DNA from: Ignavibacteriales bacterium
GTDB taxonomy: Bacteria > Bacteroidota > Ignavibacteria > Ignavibacteriales > SURF-24
NCBI GenBank assembly: GCA_003599415.1
Contig: QZKB01000050.1
Span: 1 to 57,361 of the forward strand
Direction of reading: 5' to 3'
DNA: 57,361 nt
A program made the translations under genes and the position numbers. Each line of letters starts with the position of its first letter. Within the stretch, counting starts at the first letter, position 1. This document shows positions 35,982 to 45,440 of this stretch, in pieces. The notes under the pieces were generated by a model. That model was not told where the DNA came from and did no database searches. It worked only from the letters and a program-made list of their open reading frames with translations.

Positions 35982-37562
35982 ATGAAAAAAATAAGATTTA
36001 GTGATTTCAGCTTTTCAAAGGAAATGCATAAGGCAATCTCCGATTTAGGATTTGAAGAAGCAACACCAATACAATCTGAGGCAATTCCCGTTGCGCTTGA
36101 AGGAAAAGATATTATCGGGCAGGCACAAACTGGTACCGGAAAAACTGCTGCCTTCGGTATTCCAGCAATTGAAATGCTTGAACCCGGCAACAAAAATTTA
36201 CAGGTATTAATACTTTGCCCAACACGTGAACTTGCAATTCAGGTTTCAGAGGAGATGGTAAAACTTGCAAAATACAGGAGAGATATTTTCTTTCTTCCTG
36301 TTTACGGCGGGCAGCCTATTGAAAGACAATTAAAAGCTCTGAAGAAAGGTGTTCAGGTTGTAATTGGTACTCCCGGCAGAATTATGGATCATATGGAACG
36401 CGGTACACTTGATGTATCTGATGTTAATCTTGTTGTGCTTGATGAAGCTGATGAAATGCTTGATATGGGATTCAGGGATGATATTGAACTGATTCTTAAA
36501 AATACACCTGCATCAAGACAAACATTAATGTTTTCTGCAACTATGCCTAAACCAATTCTTGAGCTGACAAAAAAATATCTTAAGACTCCAGTTAATATAA
36601 AAGTTGTTCACGAAGTTCTTACTGTTGCCGGAACCGAGCAAATCTATTTTGAAGTGAAAGAGAAAAATAAACTTGAAGCTCTTACAAGAATTATCGACCT
36701 GAACAATATTAAGCTTGGATTAGTATTCTGTAATACAAAAAGAAGTGTTGATGAATTAGTTGAACAACTTCAGGCCAGAGGGTATTCTGCCGAAGGTTTA
36801 CATGGAGACATGAGTCAATCCGTACGTGAGAAAGTGATGAATAAATTCCGTAAAGGAATAATTGAAATTCTTATTGCCACTGATGTTGCTGCACGCGGTC
36901 TTGACGTTGAAAATGTTGAAGCAGTTTTTAATTATGATATTCCTCAGGATGAAGAATATTATGTTCACAGGATTGGCAGGACAGGCAGAGCCGGAAAAAC
37001 AGGGAAGGCATTTACCTTTGTTACAGGCAAAGAAATGTTCAGGCTTAAGGATATTCAGAAGTATATAAAAACAAAGATTAAACTTAATCCTATCCCTTCT
37101 TATGATGATATAGAAGAGATGAAAATTAACAATTACCTTGAAGAGATCAGGAATACAATAAACAACAGCAAACTTAAAAAGTATGTACGCATAATTGAAA
37201 ATCTTATTAATGAAGATTTCACTTCAATTGATATTGCGGCAGCGCTTTTTAAAATGAATTTTGATGAAAATAAAAATGCTTCAGGCGGGGATCTGAACGA
37301 ATCATATAGTGTAAAAGGTGATAAGGTAAGATTTTTTATCAATGTCGGTAAGAAAGATAAAGTTCGTCCCGGCGATATACTTGGTGCGTTTGCCGGTGAA
37401 TCTAAAGTGCCGGGCAATGCTATTGGCGAGATAGCTATGTACGATAAATTTTCTTTTGTAAATGTCTCAGAAGAATTTGCCGATAAGATTCTTAAAGCTA
37501 TGCAGGGTAATAAGATTAAAGGCAAAAAGGTTAATATAGAAATAGCCAACAATAAAGATTAA
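35982..37562 (+). CDS. DEAD-box RNA helicase (DeaD/CsdA-like)
   Basis: An ATP-dependent RNA helicase of 526 residues in the cytoplasm. The Q-motif region is FSKEMHKAISDLGFEEATPIQSEAIP, motif I is AQTGTGKT (48-55), motif Ia PTRELAIQ, motif II DEAD in VVLDEADEMLDMGF, motif III SAT, motif V RGLDVENVEAVFNYD and motif VI HRIGRTGRAG. The C-terminal part (about 440-526) is a DbpA/DeaD-type RNA-binding domain (VRFFINVGKKDKVRPGDILGAFAG). The domain order matches DeaD/CsdA proteins in ribosome assembly and cold adaptation. It is preceded by a 360-base leader and followed by a repeat-containing gap. Confidence 0.92.
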   Translation: MKKIRFSDFSFSKEMHKAISDLGFEEATPIQSEAIPVALEGKDIIGQAQTGTGKTAAFGIPAIEMLEPGNKNLQVLILCPTRELAIQVSEEMVKLAKYRRDIFFLPVYGGQPIERQLKALKKGVQVVIGTPGRIMDHMERGTLDVSDVNLVVLDEADEMLDMGFRDDIELILKNTPASRQTLMFSATMPKPILELTKKYLKTPVNIKVVHEVLTVAGTEQIYFEVKEKNKLEALTRIIDLNNIKLGLVFCNTKRSVDELVEQLQARGYSAEGLHGDMSQSVREKVMNKFRKGIIEILIATDVAARGLDVENVEAVFNYDIPQDEEYYVHRIGRTGRAGKTGKAFTFVTGKEMFRLKDIQKYIKTKIKLNPIPSYDDIEEMKINNYLEEIRNTINNSKLKKYVRIIENLINEDFTSIDIAAALFKMNFDENKNASGGDLNESYSVKGDKVRFFINVGKKDKVRPGDILGAFAGESKVPGNAIGEIAMYDKFSFVNVSEEFADKILKAMQGNKIKGKKVNIEIANNKD

Positions 37563-37851
37563 ATCTTCGCGTCTTTGTGAACCTGCCATGCCTGCTTTCA
37601 TTGCGAAGCAGGCAGGTTTGCGGTAGATATTTTACCGCTAAGGCGCAAAGACGCTAAGGAAAACACATCCGTTAAATCCATTTTTAGTTCTTGCTAATCA
37701 GGGCATTAAAGAATATATTGGTCACACCAAAAATATATTCTTATGCGGGAAACGTATAATTCAATACTGATTTTTATTTCGACAAATAAAATCTTCCTTA
37801 AACAAACCACAGAACAACCAAAAACTATATCATAAATTAAGGCTAAACAAA
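37563..37851. repeat. Nested palindromic intergenic repeat
   Basis: An element at 37569-37654 with four pieces of symmetry. The outer arms are gcgtctttg (37569-37577) and caaagacgc (37646-37654), a perfect 9-bp inverted repeat. Inside are aacctgcc/ggcaggtt (37580-37587 and 37611-37618), cctgctt/aagcagg (37591-37597 and 37606-37612), and gcggta/taccgc (37620-37625 and 37633-37638). The whole can fold into a three-stem structure. The rest of the gap (37660-37851) is plain AT-rich and should hold the promoter of the aminotransferase-PEPCK pair. Confidence 0.6.
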
Positions 37852-39069
37852 ATGAGTCTAAGTCAAATCGCACGATCACTTAAGGCATCACCAACTTTAA
37901 AGCTCAATGAGAAAGCTGCTATTCTCAGGGAAAAGGGTGATCCTGTGATCCATCTGGGCGGTGGCGAACCAAAAAGTCGTGCACCGATTGATGCAATTAT
38001 GGCAGCAGTTAATAATATGAACACTGGTGAAGTAAGATATACACCTGCCGATGGAATACTTTCACTAAAAAAAGCTGTAATAAGGTACACGGAAGAATTT
38101 TATAACAGAAGAGTTGCACCGGAGAATGTAATTGTATCCGGCGGAGCAAAGCAATCTATCCTTTGCGCGCTTATGGCAATACTAAATCCCCAGGAAGAAG
38201 TTATCTATCCTGCTCCTTACTGGGTTAGTTATCCTGAAATGGCAAAGATGATTGGAGCTATAGGTGTTGCAGCTTTACCAGAAGACGGCACATTCTACCC
38301 GCGGCTTCAGGATATTGAACAAAGAGTAGGAAGCTATACCAAAGCAGTCATTATAAATAGCCCTAACAATCCAAGCGGGGCAATGTACTCAGAAGAATTT
38401 ATAAGCGACATTGTTGGCTATTGCGAGAAAAAAGATTTGTACCTGATAATGGATGACATCTATCATCGTTTGATTTTTGATGGTAGAAAACCAATTAACG
38501 TTTTCAATTATACTAAAGATCTGTCAGAGAAATCCAAGATAATAGTTGTGAATGGAATTTCTAAAATGTACGCAATGACCGGCTTTAGAATCGGCTGGGC
38601 TGTTGGAAATAAAAAAATAATAGAAGCAATGACTAATATCCAGGGACATCAGACTTCCGGTCCATCTGTTGTGCTTCAGCTTGCTGCAGTTGGCGCATTA
38701 AACGGAATTCAGTCTGGTGTGGAAAACCTGAGAGTTACACTTGAGAATAACAGGAATGTAATGATTGATCAGCTTAGATCCTTTGAAGGTGTGAAGGTAA
38801 CAAAACCTGACGGAACATTTTATTGCCTGGCAGATTTCAGTGTTTACGATAAAAGCTCAAATAAATTATCAGAATACCTGATTGATAAAGTCCAGGTACT
38901 TACTGTTCCGGGAGCAGAGTTCGGAATGGAAGGATACCTGCGTTTAAGCTATTGCGGAACAATAAAAGATATTACAGAAGGAATCGAGAGAATGAAATGG
39001 GCGCTCGATCCGAATTCTCCGAATGAACTTTACATTGGCGACAGAAAATTAGTGAGGGATTGGGTATGA
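37852..39069 (+). CDS. Pyridoxal-phosphate aminotransferase, aspartate type
   Basis: A 405-residue fold-type I aminotransferase (class I/II) in the cytoplasm. The PLP Schiff-base lysine is in VNGISKMYAMTGFRIGW, the phosphate/PLP aspartate in LIMDDIYHRLIFDG, and the substrate-carboxylate arginine in YLRLSYCG near the C-terminus; the N-terminal PAPYWVSYPEM and SPNNPSGAMY segments are typical. The family includes aspartate and aromatic aminotransferases. Its ATG start is in frame with a normal start, and its stop overlaps the ATG of the PEPCK gene by four bases (ATGA). The pairing with PEPCK implies a role in amino-acid to oxaloacetate to PEP flow (inference). Confidence 0.88.
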   Translation: MSLSQIARSLKASPTLKLNEKAAILREKGDPVIHLGGGEPKSRAPIDAIMAAVNNMNTGEVRYTPADGILSLKKAVIRYTEEFYNRRVAPENVIVSGGAKQSILCALMAILNPQEEVIYPAPYWVSYPEMAKMIGAIGVAALPEDGTFYPRLQDIEQRVGSYTKAVIINSPNNPSGAMYSEEFISDIVGYCEKKDLYLIMDDIYHRLIFDGRKPINVFNYTKDLSEKSKIIVVNGISKMYAMTGFRIGWAVGNKKIIEAMTNIQGHQTSGPSVVLQLAAVGALNGIQSGVENLRVTLENNRNVMIDQLRSFEGVKVTKPDGTFYCLADFSVYDKSSNKLSEYLIDKVQVLTVPGAEFGMEGYLRLSYCGTIKDITEGIERMKWALDPNSPNELYIGDRKLVRDWV

Positions 39070-40718
39070 GTAAATATTTGGAATTCAATACGCCGGCAAC
39101 AAAGGAAGCAATGGAACTGGCTTCCGACTTCAGATTAAAGAACCAGGGTTTAACTTACCTTGACAGGGTTTTCTGGAATATTCCGAAGGCAGCACTTTAC
39201 GAAGAAGCTATTTTCCGTAATGAGGGAAAGATGATTGATCATGGTCCTTTCCTTGTTAATACAGGAAAACATACTGCAAGAGCCGCGGCAGATAAATTTG
39301 TGGTAAAGGAATCTTCCACTGAAGATAAAATATGGTGGGGAATTTATAACCGCCCGTATAGCGCGGAAAAATTCAACCAGCTTTTTGCGCGCCTGCAAGC
39401 CTGGGCACAGGGTGAGGAATTTTTTGTGCAGGATTGTTATGCCGGTGCCGATCCTGAATTTCGTTTACCGATAAGAGTAATTACTGAAAAAGCATGGCAT
39501 AGCATGTTCGCAAGAAACATGTTCATTACTACTGATGACAGAGATACATTGAAAAAGTTTGTTCCTGAGTTTACCATAATTGCAGTTCCGGGATTTAAAG
39601 TAGATCCGGTTATTGACGGAACAAGAAGCGAAACTGGTATAATTATTAATTTTGATCAGAGAATTGCAATCATTGCAAATTCAATGTATGCTGGTGAAAT
39701 TAAAAAATCAGTCTTCACAGTTCTGAACTATTTATTAACCTTCAGCGATGTTCTTCCTATGCATTGTTCTGCTAATGTTGGCCCAAATGGTGATGCTGCA
39801 ATTTTCTTCGGGTTAAGCGGAACAGGTAAAACTACTTTATCTGCAGATCCTAAAAGAAGATTAATCGGGGATGATGAACATGGCTGGAGTTCAAACGGCA
39901 TATTCAATTTTGAAGCGGGCTGTTACGCAAAAGTAATTCAGCTTTCTGCAGAAGCAGAGCCGGAGATTTACGCCTGTACAAAAAGGTGGGGAACAATACT
40001 TGAAAATGTAGTCTACGATCCTGTTACAAGAAGAATCGATTTGAATGATGATTTTATTACTGAAAACACGCGTGCTTCTTATCCCCTTGACTTTATTTCC
40101 AATGTTGTCCCTGAAATGATGGTGAACACTCATCCGAAGAATATTATTTTCTTAACCTGCGATGCATCAGGAGTTATGCCGCCGATTGCAAGATTAACTC
40201 CGGAGCAGGCACAATATCATTTTATTAGCGGATACACTTCTAAAATTGCCGGGACTGAAATCGGATTGGGAATTGAACCGCAGATTACTTTCAGCGCATG
40301 CTTTGGTGCACCGTTTATGGTTCGTCATCCATACGAATATGCTGAGATGCTTAAGCAGAGAATGCTGAAACATAAAGCAAACTGCTGGCTTGTAAATACA
40401 GGCTGGGTTGGCGGAAGATTTGGCGTTGGCAAACGAATCAGCATTCGTCATACACGTAATCTTCTTAACGCAGCACTCGATGGAAAACTTAATGATGTAA
40501 AATATCGTAAAGATAAGTTGTTCAACTTTGAGGTGCCTTTAAGTTGTCCAGATGTTCCTGAGGATATTCTTGAACCATCAAACTCATGGGGCAACAAGGA
40601 TGAATACTGGAAGAAGTATGATGCTCTTGCAGCAAGATTCATTGAGAACTTTAAGCTGTTTGAATCCGGTTGTGCGCAGGAAGTAATTAACTCCGGACCA
40701 AAACGATTTCAGAAATAA
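39066..40718 (+). CDS. pckA: Phosphoenolpyruvate carboxykinase (ATP)
   Basis: A 550-residue ATP-dependent PEP carboxykinase, which converts oxaloacetate and ATP to PEP, CO2 and ADP in gluconeogenesis. The start at 39066 is chosen because it gives the ATGA overlap with the aminotransferase stop; a TTG at 39060 is also in frame. Key motifs are GLSGTGKTTLSADPKR (phosphate loop, about residues 249-264), LIGDDEHGWS (metal aspartates), FLTCDASGVMPPIARLTPEQA (PEPCK signature near residue 365), HCSANVGPNG and GWVGGRFGVGKRISIRHTR. All catalytic residues I can check are present. A clear terminator hairpin follows. Confidence 0.93.
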   Translation: MSKYLEFNTPATKEAMELASDFRLKNQGLTYLDRVFWNIPKAALYEEAIFRNEGKMIDHGPFLVNTGKHTARAAADKFVVKESSTEDKIWWGIYNRPYSAEKFNQLFARLQAWAQGEEFFVQDCYAGADPEFRLPIRVITEKAWHSMFARNMFITTDDRDTLKKFVPEFTIIAVPGFKVDPVIDGTRSETGIIINFDQRIAIIANSMYAGEIKKSVFTVLNYLLTFSDVLPMHCSANVGPNGDAAIFFGLSGTGKTTLSADPKRRLIGDDEHGWSSNGIFNFEAGCYAKVIQLSAEAEPEIYACTKRWGTILENVVYDPVTRRIDLNDDFITENTRASYPLDFISNVVPEMMVNTHPKNIIFLTCDASGVMPPIARLTPEQAQYHFISGYTSKIAGTEIGLGIEPQITFSACFGAPFMVRHPYEYAEMLKQRMLKHKANCWLVNTGWVGGRFGVGKRISIRHTRNLLNAALDGKLNDVKYRKDKLFNFEVPLSCPDVPEDILEPSNSWGNKDEYWKKYDALAARFIENFKLFESGCAQEVINSGPKRFQK

Positions 40719-40735
40719 AAATTGTTCTGATTAGT

Positions 40736-40780
40736 AATTGCGGTTAATATCCATAGAGATATTACCGCAATTTTATTTTA
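40736..40780 (+). terminator. Terminator after PEPCK
   Basis: A long stem, aattgcggttaatatc (40736-40751) pairing with gatattaccgcaatt (40758-40772) with one bulged T, loop catag(a), then ttattttac. It lies 18 bases after the PEPCK stop. Confidence 0.75.
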
Positions 40781-40851
40781 CATCCCTAAATTGTTCATTT
40801 AAACATTATTTGAAATAAGTTATATTAGAAATGTAAAATTTTGGGAAGCAT

Positions 40852-41082
40852 ATGGATTTATTATCAAGAATAACAGTGAACAGAGATGTAATGGTTGGAA
40901 AACCAATAATCAGGGGAATGCGCATAAGCGTTGATCAGATTCTAAAAGCTTTGGCTTCAGGTATTACTTCAGAAGAACTATTGGCTGATTATCCTGAACT
41001 TGAACCGGATGATATTAAAGCAGCTCTTCTTTATGCCTCAAAAATAATTGAATCCGAAAAAGTATATAGAATAACTGCATAG
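40852..41082 (+). CDS. DUF433 antitoxin
   Basis: A 76-residue protein of the DUF433 (VapB-like HTH) family. The characteristic start NRDVMVGKPIIRGMRISVDQIL is followed by GITSEELLADYPELEPDDIKAALLYASKII. It lies 8 nt upstream of a DUF5615 protein, and DUF433/DUF5615 is a known type II toxin-antitoxin combination. As usual in such pairs the antitoxin is first and probably autorepresses the operon; a GGGAAG ribosome site is present. No operator palindrome was identified. Confidence 0.85.
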   Translation: MDLLSRITVNRDVMVGKPIIRGMRISVDQILKALASGITSEELLADYPELEPDDIKAALLYASKIIESEKVYRITA

Positions 41083-41090
41083 CTGATTCA

Positions 41091-41456
41091 ATGACGATTA
41101 AATATTTATTTGATGTTGGAGTTAGCAGAATAGCAGAATTGTACTTTCGTGAGAAAGGATTTGACATTCGATCTGTCAGGGAAATAAATCCGGCATTACC
41201 TGATTCCGATATTTTAAATATTGCCGTGGAAGAAAATAGGATGATAGTTACTATGGATAAAGATTTTGGAGAATTGGTTTTCAGCTCAGGTAAAAATCAT
41301 TCCGGTATTCTTTTATTAAGAATGGATGATGCAGGATGGAAAGAAAAAATAAAAGTGTTGTCAGAAATATTTGATAAACATGTATATGAATTATCAGGAA
41401 ACTTTTCTGTCTATCAGAATGGAAAATTGAGGATAAAAACAAAACCTAATCAATGA
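41091..41456 (+). CDS. DUF5615 PIN-like toxin
   Basis: A 121-residue PIN-like protein of the DUF5615 (Mut7-C-like) family. The usual first acidic motif LxDENLS is here YLFDVGVS (Asp8), keeping the Asp but not the Glu-Asn. The second acidic cluster is LPDSDILNIAVEEN and the third IVTMDKDFGELVF, both as in the family. These are consistent with a metal-dependent ribonuclease toxin, although the loss of the Glu-Asn pair could weaken activity. Its stop overlaps the next gene's ATG by four bases. Confidence 0.82.
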   Translation: MTIKYLFDVGVSRIAELYFREKGFDIRSVREINPALPDSDILNIAVEENRMIVTMDKDFGELVFSSGKNHSGILLLRMDDAGWKEKIKVLSEIFDKHVYELSGNFSVYQNGKLRIKTKPNQ

Positions 41457-41851
41457 TAGAATTTTCAGACCCAAAATATAGTCGGCTTATAAGACTTAAA
41501 AATTATCTTAGCTATGAAATATCATCAAGTGTGCTGCTGATACTTTGGTTCATGCAGGGCATTGGCTATTTTCTTATGGTTCTTGGTGCGTTAGCATTAA
41601 TACCTTTAATTATTAAAGTACTTACGGAAAATAAGAAAACTGCCTGGCTTGTTTCACTTTTAATTTTAGTTGTTCTTGCTGTAGTCCTGAATTTTATTCA
41701 ATTCAAAAATCCTGTTGTGGCAATGATAGTTATAATCTTGCCAGTCATTGGATTTTATTTTTACTGCTTCGCGCTTAAATGGAGCATTGGCGATTGGATT
41801 GAAGATGAAAAAGCGAAAAGTCAAAGGAGAAAAATCAGAGACAATATTTAA
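41453..41851 (+). CDS. Small membrane protein of unknown function
   Basis: A 132-residue protein with three to four predicted TM helices (ISSSVLLILWFMQGIGYFLM, MVLGALALIPLIIKVL, AWLVSLLILVVLAVVLNFI, VAMIVIILPVIGFYFYCFAL) and a charged C-terminus (WIEDEKAKSQRRKI). I recognise no family. It starts at the ATGA overlap with the DUF5615 toxin stop, so the three genes are one transcript; whether it belongs to the toxin-antitoxin unit functionally is open. Confidence 0.65.
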   Translation: MIEFSDPKYSRLIRLKNYLSYEISSSVLLILWFMQGIGYFLMVLGALALIPLIIKVLTENKKTAWLVSLLILVVLAVVLNFIQFKNPVVAMIVIILPVIGFYFYCFALKWSIGDWIEDEKAKSQRRKIRDNI

Positions 41852-41954
41852 TCTTGCGCATATCCGGTAAGTAAATTAATTTCCAAATGGAAAATTGAGG
41901 TTTTAACATTTATAATTTGATCTGTAAGATTAAGTAATAATTGGTGAAATAACA

Positions 41955-44117
41955 TTGAAAAAACTTTTACTTAGTCTCATTTTATTCTTTTCTAATATTT
42001 GTATTTCTCAATGGCACTACCAAAGTTCTGCCCCTCCCGCATTCATAAGTTTAAATAAGGTGTACTTTATCAATAATGAAACCGGTGTTATTATTGGAGA
42101 GGACGGAAATATTTTTAAGACTACAAATGCCGGGATTGAGTGGAAGAATATTCCAATAACCACATCCAATAAATTAAATGATATTCATTTCTATAATGAT
42201 AAATATGGAATTATTGCCGGATCAAGGTCACCAAGCGGAGACGAATTCCCAAGAGTTTTAATGACTACTGACGGTGGAGAAACCTGGAAAGAAAAATATC
42301 ATAATACTAAAAGTGGTTATACAAGTTTCAAAGGAGCATTCATGCTTGATTCACTTACAGCTTTTATTGTTGGTGATAAGGCTTTTCCAACCTTTCCTAA
42401 ACCAGATTATGAGAAAGGAATTATTTTCAAAACCACCGACGGGGGTGAAACCTGGGTTTCCAAACTAAATGCGCAGAATAATATTTCCATATATGGAATT
42501 TATTTTACAAACAATCATATAGGAATTATTTGTACTGAAGAAGGGACGATTTATCGTTCTATAGATAGAGGAGAAAATTGGGACTCAGTTAAAAATTATG
42601 GAAAACCTTTACGTAGTGTATCCTTTCGTGATTCTTTAAACGGAGTAATTGTTGGTGGATGGTATAAAGATCCAATTATTATTAAATCAAATGATGGGGG
42701 AAATGATTGGAGTACTTCGGATATTAGTACAAACGAGGCTCTGATTGATGTTGAATTCTTTAATAGTAAATTGGCAATAGCAGTTGGTTCAAACAAATCC
42801 GTATATAAATCATCTGATAATGGAAATACCTGGAGCCAGCTTTTATTCCTTGGTGAAGGAGTCAGCAACTCCTTTAATGGCATCAGTATATCGGATACTA
42901 ATACAATAACAATAGTTGGAATAGATGGACAGGTATTAAGATCAGTAAACGCTGGAAACGATTGGCATTCGTTAATTCGGGGTCATCGGTTTTCTTTAAA
43001 TTCGGTTCATTTTTTAGATATAGATTTTGGAATTGCCGTTGGAGTTAATAGTACAATTCTAAAAACTATTGATAGAGGATTAAACTGGACAAAGCAAAAT
43101 AGTGGAGAGTCTCAATCATATTGGTTTAACGATATAGATTTATATGATAATTCGGTGGGTCTTGCAGTTGGAGAAAGCGGTGTTGTCTTAAAAACTATTG
43201 ATGGCGGAAATAATTGGAAAAAGTTAAACGTATCTACTGACTCATGGTTAACAGCAGTTGATTTATATTATCCGGACATAGGAATTATTAGTGGTTTTAA
43301 TGGTACACTTCTTAAAACTTCTGATTCCGGTAATAACTGGATTAAGGTAAATTCAAATACTGATAAAAATCTTTTAGATGTCTGCTTTCTTGATTCTTTA
43401 AATTTGATTGCTGTAGGTGATTCCGGCACAATAATACGTTCGACTGATGGTGGGTTAAATTGGCAAGAAAATAATATCGTTTCAAAAGAACAAATAATAT
43501 CCGTCTGTAGATTAAACAACCAATCAGCTATGCTGGCAGGTGAAGATCAATTACTAATTAAAACAACTGATAAAGGAAATTCGTGGGAAAAATTAGTAGC
43601 AGGTTTTGGCCCTGGAGTAAGTATTACGGATGTATCTTTTATTGATTCACTTAGAGGATTCCTGATTACAAATTCTGGATTTATTTGCCGTACTAATGAT
43701 GGTGGAATTAGTTGGACAAGAGAATATAAATCTATATCTCTTACTGCTATTTGTATGATTGATTCAACAAATGCTGTTGCAGTTGGACCTGGAGGAACTA
43801 TATTGAGTAATATACAATCTAATGTGTCTTTGAATGATGAAAAGATTGAGGCTAAGGATTTTAGACTGAATCAAAATTATCCTAATCCATTTAATCCGGT
43901 TACTTATATTTCCTATAGTCTTTCTAATAACTCATTTGTCCAACTAAGGATATATGATTTACTTGGGAAAGAAGTCGACGTGATTGTAAATCAGGAACAA
44001 ACTCCAGGTAACTATAAAGTACTATGGAAACCTAAAGGACTAACAAGTGGAATATATTTTTATCGTTTACAAACAGATAATTTTTTCTTTATTAAAAAAA
44101 TGGTTTATTTAAAATGA
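41955..44117 (+). CDS. YCF48 propeller protein with T9SS sorting domain
   Basis: An exported 720-residue protein, probably starting at TTG 41955 (MKKLLLSLILFFSNICISQ is a normal signal peptide). About residues 25-620 consist of YCF48/Asp-box repeats (KTTNAGIEW, MTTDGGETW, KTTDGGETW, RSIDRGENW, KSNDGGNDW, KSSDNGNTW, and so on), about two seven-bladed propellers worth. The last 90 residues are a sorting domain (QNYPNPFNPVTYIS, IYDLLGKEVDVIVN, GIYFYRLQTDN). It resembles the propeller cargo at 34279-35622 but lacks the palindromic insertion. No catalytic residues are obvious; a surface-binding or scaffold role is possible. Confidence 0.85.
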   Translation: MKKLLLSLILFFSNICISQWHYQSSAPPAFISLNKVYFINNETGVIIGEDGNIFKTTNAGIEWKNIPITTSNKLNDIHFYNDKYGIIAGSRSPSGDEFPRVLMTTDGGETWKEKYHNTKSGYTSFKGAFMLDSLTAFIVGDKAFPTFPKPDYEKGIIFKTTDGGETWVSKLNAQNNISIYGIYFTNNHIGIICTEEGTIYRSIDRGENWDSVKNYGKPLRSVSFRDSLNGVIVGGWYKDPIIIKSNDGGNDWSTSDISTNEALIDVEFFNSKLAIAVGSNKSVYKSSDNGNTWSQLLFLGEGVSNSFNGISISDTNTITIVGIDGQVLRSVNAGNDWHSLIRGHRFSLNSVHFLDIDFGIAVGVNSTILKTIDRGLNWTKQNSGESQSYWFNDIDLYDNSVGLAVGESGVVLKTIDGGNNWKKLNVSTDSWLTAVDLYYPDIGIISGFNGTLLKTSDSGNNWIKVNSNTDKNLLDVCFLDSLNLIAVGDSGTIIRSTDGGLNWQENNIVSKEQIISVCRLNNQSAMLAGEDQLLIKTTDKGNSWEKLVAGFGPGVSITDVSFIDSLRGFLITNSGFICRTNDGGISWTREYKSISLTAICMIDSTNAVAVGPGGTILSNIQSNVSLNDEKIEAKDFRLNQNYPNPFNPVTYISYSLSNNSFVQLRIYDLLGKEVDVIVNQEQTPGNYKVLWKPKGLTSGIYFYRLQTDNFFFIKKMVYLK

Positions 44118-44230
44118 TATTGATCGTCACTAAATTCAGATAATTAAATATTATTTTAATCTATTTTTTACCTCGCCCATTGTTTTATTATATTTATATA
44201 GCTCCTATTTAATAACAAACATTATAATTT

Positions 44231-45421
44231 ATGATTGAACCCAAAACTTTTTATAGAAAACTCGATTCATTGTTCGGAAAGATTGGAAGAGAAAAAACAG
44301 GCTCTGATTTTTTATCTAAAATTGTTAAAGATATAGAGAATACATTCGGACACGATCTCAGAATAGGCAACGGAAGAATTTACCAGGAAGTTGACGAAGA
44401 ATACCAGCTTATATATGCTCAGGTAGAAAAAAATTTCAGGAAAACAATTCTTCTGAGTTCTAAATCAGTTCAGAATGCGCTTGAATTTAAACTTTATATT
44501 TTTAATGATGGCGACATGGGAGAAGACTTCAGGAATAATGGTATAAAAGAATATACAATTCCTGCTGCTATTGTTGTTAAAAATCCTGATAACACCTGGA
44601 TACTCGTCTTTGACCTTAAAAGCGGATGGATTAGAGAGGAAGTTGAATTTTGCTTTAATGCTGTAAGGGCGGCCATAAACTACCGGCTTTATTCCGAAGC
44701 ATTGAAAAACGAAATGGAACAGGCGGCTTATATTCAGCAAAGTCTTCTTCCGTCTATGCTTCCTAAAATTCCCGGTTATGAAATTGCTGGTAAATCTATT
44801 CCTGCTGAACTTGTTGGCGGCGACCTGTATGATTTTTATGAGTTTGACGGCGATTCATTTGGATTAGTTGTTGGTGACGCCAGTGGTCATGGAATGCCGG
44901 CTGCGCTGCTTGTGAGAGATGTTATTACCGGCCTGCGAATGGGTATGGAACGCGGTATGAAAATGGTCTATACTCTTAAAAAATTAAACCGCGTAATTTA
45001 TAAAAGCGTTTATTCTACAAGATTTATTTCTTTATTTATGGCAGAGTTTGAGAAGAACGGAAACCTGTTTTTTGTTAATGCAGGTCATCCGTCTCCTGTT
45101 CTTGTAAATGGTAATAATATTGAAGAACTTGAATCTACAGGATTGATATTCGGTGCTTTGCCGGAGATAAGTTTGTATAGTTCGTTTGCTAAAATTCATC
45201 CGGGTGGGGTGCTTGTACTTTTTAGCGATGGAATTATTGAGAGACAAAACAAAAAAAATGAATTCTTCGGGTTGGATAGATTGAAAGAACTTATAATAGT
45301 GAATAAAGAAAAATCTGCTCAGGAAATTCTTAATGTTATTATTTCCACCGTCGAGGGATTTGGCAGAAAATCTGTCTGGCAGGATGATGCGACTGTACTT
45401 GTTGTTAAAAAATTAAAATAA
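44231..45421 (+). CDS. SpoIIE/RsbU-type PP2C phosphatase
   Basis: A cytosolic 396-residue protein. The N-terminal part (1-155) is GAF-like (FGHDLRIGNGRIYQEV to WILVFDLKSGWIREEV). The C-terminal part (160-395) is a SpoIIE phosphatase: EQAAYIQQSLLPSMLPKIPGYEIAG, then VGGDLYDFYEFDG, LVVGDASGHGMPAALL (metal aspartates), FFVNAGHPSPVLV and LVLFSDGIIE. Such proteins reverse serine phosphorylation on anti-sigma-factor antagonists. No STAS or anti-sigma partner lies beside it in the window. No ribosome site is obvious before the ATG. Confidence 0.87.
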   Translation: MIEPKTFYRKLDSLFGKIGREKTGSDFLSKIVKDIENTFGHDLRIGNGRIYQEVDEEYQLIYAQVEKNFRKTILLSSKSVQNALEFKLYIFNDGDMGEDFRNNGIKEYTIPAAIVVKNPDNTWILVFDLKSGWIREEVEFCFNAVRAAINYRLYSEALKNEMEQAAYIQQSLLPSMLPKIPGYEIAGKSIPAELVGGDLYDFYEFDGDSFGLVVGDASGHGMPAALLVRDVITGLRMGMERGMKMVYTLKKLNRVIYKSVYSTRFISLFMAEFEKNGNLFFVNAGHPSPVLVNGNNIEELESTGLIFGALPEISLYSSFAKIHPGGVLVLFSDGIIERQNKKNEFFGLDRLKELIIVNKEKSAQEILNVIISTVEGFGRKSVWQDDATVLVVKKLK

Positions 45422-45440
45422 GAGTAAAAGATTTTTCTTT

